A stretch of 64,000 bases of DNA, from the NCBI GenBank assembly GCA_963775825.1, contig CAVZKY010000051.1, forward strand, positions 118,266 through 182,265. The letters run 5' to 3'. Below are positions 60,514-64,000 of the stretch, in pieces; the first letter of the stretch is position 1, and every line of letters starts with the position of its first letter. The position numbers and the translations under genes were made by a program. Source of the DNA: Bog-532 sp963775825. GTDB lineage: Bacteria > Actinomycetota > Actinomycetes > Streptosporangiales > Streptosporangiaceae. The notes under the pieces were generated by a model, which saw only the letters and a program-made list of their open reading frames with translations, was not told the DNA's origin and made no database searches.

Positions 60514-60658
60514 AGTCACACTATGACATCACATCGCCAACGCTGCTTGCGCAATAGTCCCCAGTCTCTCGTCCCGTTGGCAGACCATTCTGTCAGGATG
60601 AATTTCGGCGCGATTATGCGAATCAGTACTGCTAAACGCGCTTGTCGCCATCAACTCA

Positions 60659-60714
60659 CGAATTGTCGGCAAACCTTACCTTGGGATTATTTCAGGCTTG
60701 CCCGTCATCCGGGA
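60659..60714. repeat. 55-bp intergenic direct repeat, copy 2
   Basis: Direct copy of 57888-57943, same orientation, 2771 bp apart. It lies in the 377-bp gap (60514-60890) between the TetR gene and the sigma-54 activator gene. The rest of that gap shows no gene. Confidence 0.8.
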
Positions 60715-60890
60715 GGAACTCGTAGGCACGGAATCGCAGAATCGGTTCCGCTATGCCGACTTGCACTAAGACTTCCGGGTACTAATCCCATTGTTTTCAG
60801 CCTCTCCGTGGCTGTTTCAGGTTTGCGGGGCGACGGTCTCAGGTTCGATCCTAGCAAGCTGCTGCCGTCGGCAGAATATAATGAACTACC

Positions 60891-62186
60891 ATGGGGCCTG
60901 CGGACCATCCCTCCGAACGACCGCCGCAGCAGCAAGATCTTGCTTCGCGTCTTGAAATTCTTAACGGGCTTCTCAACACGCTTACGGACGTCCTCGATAT
61001 CCGCGAGGTGTTCGACCGGGTCGCGCAGCTTGTACAGGGCGTGCTGCCGCACGATCTGATGGGCGTCGTGGAGGTCAGCGAGGCGGGCGACCGCATTCGC
61101 GTATTCGTGGGCGCTGGAACAGGGAAGGCGACCAGCCCCTATGAAGCGGCTGTGAACGATCCGCGGATCTTGACCGGAATATGGCGCGCATTGATCGTCG
61201 AGGACTTTCCCAATCATACCGTTTATGAAGGTAGCCCGGCTCAGAAAGCCGGCATGGTGACCCTCCTCAGCGCTCCGATACGTTTTGGCGGACGGCTGCA
61301 GGCTTTAGCCAATTTCTTCTCACGACAGCCGGGTTGGTTCAGGAACGACGATCTTCCGATCGCCGAGCGCATCGCCAGTCACTTCGCCCTCGCGATGTCG
61401 CATCAACGCCTGGCGGAGGAGGCGCGCCGGGCGGCGGAGGCGAATGCACGGGCAGAGCGGCTTGAGGTGCGCGTGCAGCAGCTCACGGAGGAACTCGATG
61501 CCCTCGGCGGTTATCGTCGCGTCATCGGTGAATCACGGCAATGGCAGGATGTGCTCAAGAAGTCGGCTCAGGTCGCAGTGACTGAAGCCACGGTCCTTTT
61601 GTCAGGTGAGACGGGGACAGGAAAAGAAGTTATTGCGCGCTTTATCCATCGTGGGTCGGCGCGTCGTGATCGGCGGTTCGTCGCCTTGAATTGCGCCGCC
61701 CTGCCAGAACATCTTCTGGAAGCCGAGCTTTTCGGGTTCGAAGCACGGGCATTTACAGGAGCGATGAAGGCGAAGCCCGGGCAGATCGAACCGGCCGCCG
61801 GTGGCGTCCTGTTTCTGGATGAAATTGGAGAGATGACCCTGACCGCGCAAGCCAAGCTGCTGCGGGTGCTGCAAGAGCGGGAATTTCAGCGTCTCGGCAG
61901 CAACCACGTGCTCCGCGCCGATGTTCGGGTGATCGCCGCAACGAACCGCGATTTGTTGAAGGCCATTGAGCGCGGGAACTTTCGCGAGGACTTATATTAC
62001 CGGCTCAACGTTTTCGAACTCAGACTTCCGCCGCTCCGCGAACGACCGGATGATATTTTGCCGCTCACGCAGCCGTTTTCGATTGGCTCCTGGAGAAGTT
62101 CCCCGCAAGTCCAAGGAGTTAATCAAGCATCGAACTTCCGCGACGCGCACGAACCTAAGAACCGTGCGCGTCGCTCGAAAACATGA
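60891..62186 (+). CDS. Sigma-54-dependent activator (FhlA-like: GAF plus AAA+), C-terminal DNA-binding domain missing
   Basis: A GAF-type sensor domain (residues about 15-175: LLNTLTDVLDIREVFDRVAQ, GMVTLLSAPIRFGGRLQALA) and coiled coil precede an AAA+ domain. It has Walker A VLLSGETGTGKEVIARFIHR, FVALNCAALPEHLLEAELFG, Walker B GGVLFLDEIGEMTL, and ADVRVIAATNRDLLKAIERG with arginine fingers in FREDLYYRLNVFELRLPPLR. The loop normally GAFTGA reads ARAFTGA. After RPDDILPLT the family sequence ends, the frame runs on to 62186 with unrelated residues, and no Fis-type helix-turn-helix is found. An indel near 62075 gives VFDWLLEKFPASPRS then stop in another frame, also without a helix-turn-helix. Confidence 0.82.
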   Translation: MGPADHPSERPPQQQDLASRLEILNGLLNTLTDVLDIREVFDRVAQLVQGVLPHDLMGVVEVSEAGDRIRVFVGAGTGKATSPYEAAVNDPRILTGIWRALIVEDFPNHTVYEGSPAQKAGMVTLLSAPIRFGGRLQALANFFSRQPGWFRNDDLPIAERIASHFALAMSHQRLAEEARRAAEANARAERLEVRVQQLTEELDALGGYRRVIGESRQWQDVLKKSAQVAVTEATVLLSGETGTGKEVIARFIHRGSARRDRRFVALNCAALPEHLLEAELFGFEARAFTGAMKAKPGQIEPAAGGVLFLDEIGEMTLTAQAKLLRVLQEREFQRLGSNHVLRADVRVIAATNRDLLKAIERGNFREDLYYRLNVFELRLPPLRERPDDILPLTQPFSIGSWRSSPQVQGVNQASNFRDAHEPKNRARRSKT

Positions 62187-62621
62187 GAGGCAGTTATTTA
62201 AGGATGGGTAAAAACGGGAACTTTCAACGGGCGTTGGTCATTGCTTCTCCGCTGAGACCGCTCGACCGGTCAGTACAGCAGTCGAGTTGCTCATCGAACC
62301 GGGTCTCCCGGATTGGTACCGATAAACGCTCTTGTGTCCACGAAGGAGTAGTTCCCGGTTGGTCGGCAACTCTTACCTAATCGTGTGATGTCGGCCTGTT
62401 CCCTAAATTGTAGATTTTGGTACGCCTGGCGATCTTTCGCGTTACATCCCGTCGCTGCTGTTCCAAGGCTGATACCGAAACTCATAAATAGGATTTTGGA
62501 ACAGACTGGCACGTTTGGTACAAAATTATACCGGACAGCATCTGTTATCATCCCCTTAACGTCCCCAAAATTAGCGCGTCCACCAAGTTCAAATCAGGAC
62601 AAGCGCTTCCTCTTCCATTCC
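62187..62621. other. Gene-free region
   Basis: 435 bases between the sigma-54 activator and the end of the antiporter gene. No frame shows coding character. It contains a weak third resemblance to the 55-bp repeat (GGTCGGCAACTCTTACCTAATCG at about 62359) and AT-rich tracts. It may be decayed sequence that once held the end of the activator gene. Confidence 0.5.
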
Positions 62622-63848
62622 TTAGGCTCGTCCATTCGCAAGACCGAGAATTCGTAGCAATGGTTTCAGTGTGAGGCCCTGTACGAGAATAGAAAAAACC
62701 ACGACTCCAAACGTCAGATCGAGCACCCTAGAGCGGTCAGGAAATGTACTATCGAGACTGAGCGCCAGAGCGAGCGCCAGTGCACCGCGCAGACCACCCC
62801 ACACGATAACGTGTTGCCAGCGCAGTGGAATCTTCTCTGTGAATGCGTTACTCACTGGTATGAGTAGATAGACGGATAAGGCGCGGCCAACAAGAACGGC
62901 TCCCACGGTCAGAACTACGGGACGCCAGGAACGCACCAGCGCACCGACGTGTATCTCAAGCCCGATCAGCAGAAAGACTAGAGAGTTCATGATAAAGGCG
63001 ACATAGGCCCAGAAAGACTCCAGTGCGGTTTTGGTCTGCGTGCTGCAATTTTTCGTTCCCAGATTGCCGACAATGAGGCCCGCGGATGCGGTCGCTAAGA
63101 TCCCCGACAAATGCAACTGATAAGCAAGCAGATAACTGCTGTAGGCAACAACCGCAGTCAGGGTGATCTGCAGTTCGGGATCATCGATCGTTCGCGTGAG
63201 TCTGCTCGCGGCGTACCCGAGGAAGGAGCCAAGGGCTGCTCCTCCTAGTACCGAGAAGAGAAACTGTCCTACCCCCTTCGAAACGCCCATGTGTCCTGAA
63301 ATTATGCCGGCCAGAACGATCTGAAACAGCGACGCTGCTGTGCCGTCATTCAGAAGGCTCTCGCCCTCGACAATAAGTGAGAGCCGTTTGTCCATCCGCA
63401 GGTCTTTAAAGATGGTGAGAACCGAGATGGGGTCGGTAGCTGAAATAATAGCCCCGAAAAGTAATGCAATTTCAACGGGCAGGCCGGTTGTCCAGTGCAC
63501 GAGGTAGGCGGTAACCAGAGCAGCAAGGAAAACACCCAGATTTGCAAGAAGGAGGAGGGGTGCTGAATTCCGCGCCAGGTCGCGCACGTTCAACTTGATG
63601 CCCCCCTCAAACACAAGTGCGGGCAGAAAGACGATCAGAATGACATTGGGAGTCAACCAGTCGGGGCGTTGGCCGGGGTCGAGCGGAGACAGGCGAGGCA
63701 AACGCAGGGCGCTTAGCATCAAGCCACCTGCAACCAGTGCCACAGTGTAGGGAGCCCGCAAGCGCTTCGCCAGCATCGCGATCGCGGAGGCGGCGATGAG
63801 CAGCCAGATTAAAAACTCCACAGCCGAGGTTGCCGTAATCGGTTTCAT
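62622..63848 (-). CDS. Na+/H+ antiporter, CPA1 (NhaP) type
   Basis: A 408-residue integral membrane protein with 11-12 predicted spans. CPA1 signature residues are visible: IISATDPISVLTIFKDLRMD (the TDP of the ion site) and LIVEGESLLNDGTAASLFQI (ND pair), plus VFLPALVFEGGIKLN and HVIVWGGLRGALALALALSL near the C-terminus. It exchanges sodium (or potassium) for protons at the cytoplasmic membrane. There is no long cytosolic tail. The gene is intact, one of few in the right part without an indel. Confidence 0.9.
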   Translation of the reverse strand: MKPITATSAVEFLIWLLIAASAIAMLAKRLRAPYTVALVAGGLMLSALRLPRLSPLDPGQRPDWLTPNVILIVFLPALVFEGGIKLNVRDLARNSAPLLLLANLGVFLAALVTAYLVHWTTGLPVEIALLFGAIISATDPISVLTIFKDLRMDKRLSLIVEGESLLNDGTAASLFQIVLAGIISGHMGVSKGVGQFLFSVLGGAALGSFLGYAASRLTRTIDDPELQITLTAVVAYSSYLLAYQLHLSGILATASAGLIVGNLGTKNCSTQTKTALESFWAYVAFIMNSLVFLLIGLEIHVGALVRSWRPVVLTVGAVLVGRALSVYLLIPVSNAFTEKIPLRWQHVIVWGGLRGALALALALSLDSTFPDRSRVLDLTFGVVVFSILVQGLTLKPLLRILGLANGRA

Positions 63849-63882
63849 AGCGCAGCAAGATCTTCCAGTTTATAGTCGGGAC

Positions 63883-64000
63883 ATGAAAGGCGGGGAATCG
63901 AAGCCAATGGTAAACCGCCGGGATTCGCTGCGATTGGCGTTTTCTTGTTCTTTGGGGCGACGATGGCGGGTCTTGCAGCGACCACCTTGCTCTTGCCCGG
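63883..64000 (+). CDS. Start of a membrane protein, partial
   Basis: The frame that reads GIEANGKPPGFAAIGVFLFF and GATMAGLAATTLLLPG looks like the first membrane span of a protein running off the right edge. It has no start in frame; the ATG at 63883 is one base out of phase, so a small indel near 63890 is likely. Identity unknown. Confidence 0.35.
   Translation, partial: MKGGESKPMVNRRDSLRLAFSCSLGRRWRVLQRPPCSCP

Noticed and set aside
62500..62522. Sigma-54-like -24/-12 promoter (TGGCACG, four bases, GTACA)
   Set aside because: Two mismatches in the -12 element, and it points into the 3' end of a convergent gene with nothing to transcribe.

Overview
The window is two pieces of DNA of different origin, joined near 55.65-55.69 kb. 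Bases 1 to about 55,640 are very GC-rich and look like a soil actinomycete. Signs are PucR, PadR, GntR-FCD and giant LuxR (LAL) regulators, F420-dependent oxidoreductases, the HemE-HemY-HemQ haem genes, a short-type Gnd next to Zwf and Pgi, DUF3000 and RNase D, and GTG/TTG starts. From about 55,690 to 64,000 the GC content is visibly lower. The gene set there (ArsR plus SRPBCC, small alpha/beta hydrolases, SDR plus TetR, an FhlA-like sigma-54 activator, a CPA1 antiporter) looks like an acidobacterium or similar Gram-negative soil bacterium. I read the join as an assembly chimera.

Layout, left part. 1-3.9 kb: MmsA (partial), class III aminotransferase and divergent PucR, consistent with beta-alanine / beta-aminoisobutyrate (reductive pyrimidine) catabolism. 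3.9-5.5 kb: a 45-residue membrane protein, a hairpin repeat, a methyltransferase and an F420/flavin-type oxidase. 5.5-11.7 kb: a GntR-controlled operon (DapA-like dehydratase, IlvD/Edd dehydratase, ketoglutarate-semialdehyde dehydrogenase, TIM-barrel protein) that fits non-phosphorylative sugar-acid oxidation to 2-oxoglutarate. 11.8-13.7 kb: PadR with its own operator, an N-truncated epimerase and a membrane protein. 13.7-18 kb: pgi-gnd-zwf. 18.1-24.6 kb: putrescine-type amine catabolism (FAD oxidase, aldehyde dehydrogenase, AsnC/Lrp, aminotransferase) around a coiled-coil protein. 24.6-27.7 kb: a two-component pair, a cNMP-domain histidine kinase and a REC-glutaredoxin-like-thioredoxin-reductase-like fusion without redox cysteines. 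27.8-36.6 kb: RraA-like protein, phosphoesterase remnant, repeat-rich membrane protein, D-amino-acid oxidase, F420 oxidoreductase, LAL regulator. 36.6-42.2 kb: MsrB, cupin, ArfB, HemQ, HemY, FrnE-like, HemE. 42.3-49.5 kb: DUF3000-RNase D fusion, TnpB/omega-RNA remnant, DedA, MutT1, polyphosphate kinase. 49.7-55.6 kb: beta-propeller protein, sulfotransferase, CYTH protein, and an IS66 element inserted into a small gene.

Right part, 55.7-64 kb: alpha/beta hydrolase, SRPBCC plus ArsR, a second hydrolase, SDR divergent from TetR with a perfect palindromic operator, a sigma-54 activator lacking its DNA-binding end, and a Na+/H+ antiporter. Two copies of a 55-bp repeat bracket the hydrolase-SDR-TetR segment.

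About 28 apparent frameshifts interrupt otherwise well-conserved genes on both sides of the join, including haem and central-carbon genes. Most are probably sequencing indels. Genes affected are given over their full span with the approximate break stated. No CRISPR array, tRNA, rRNA or complete defence system was seen.
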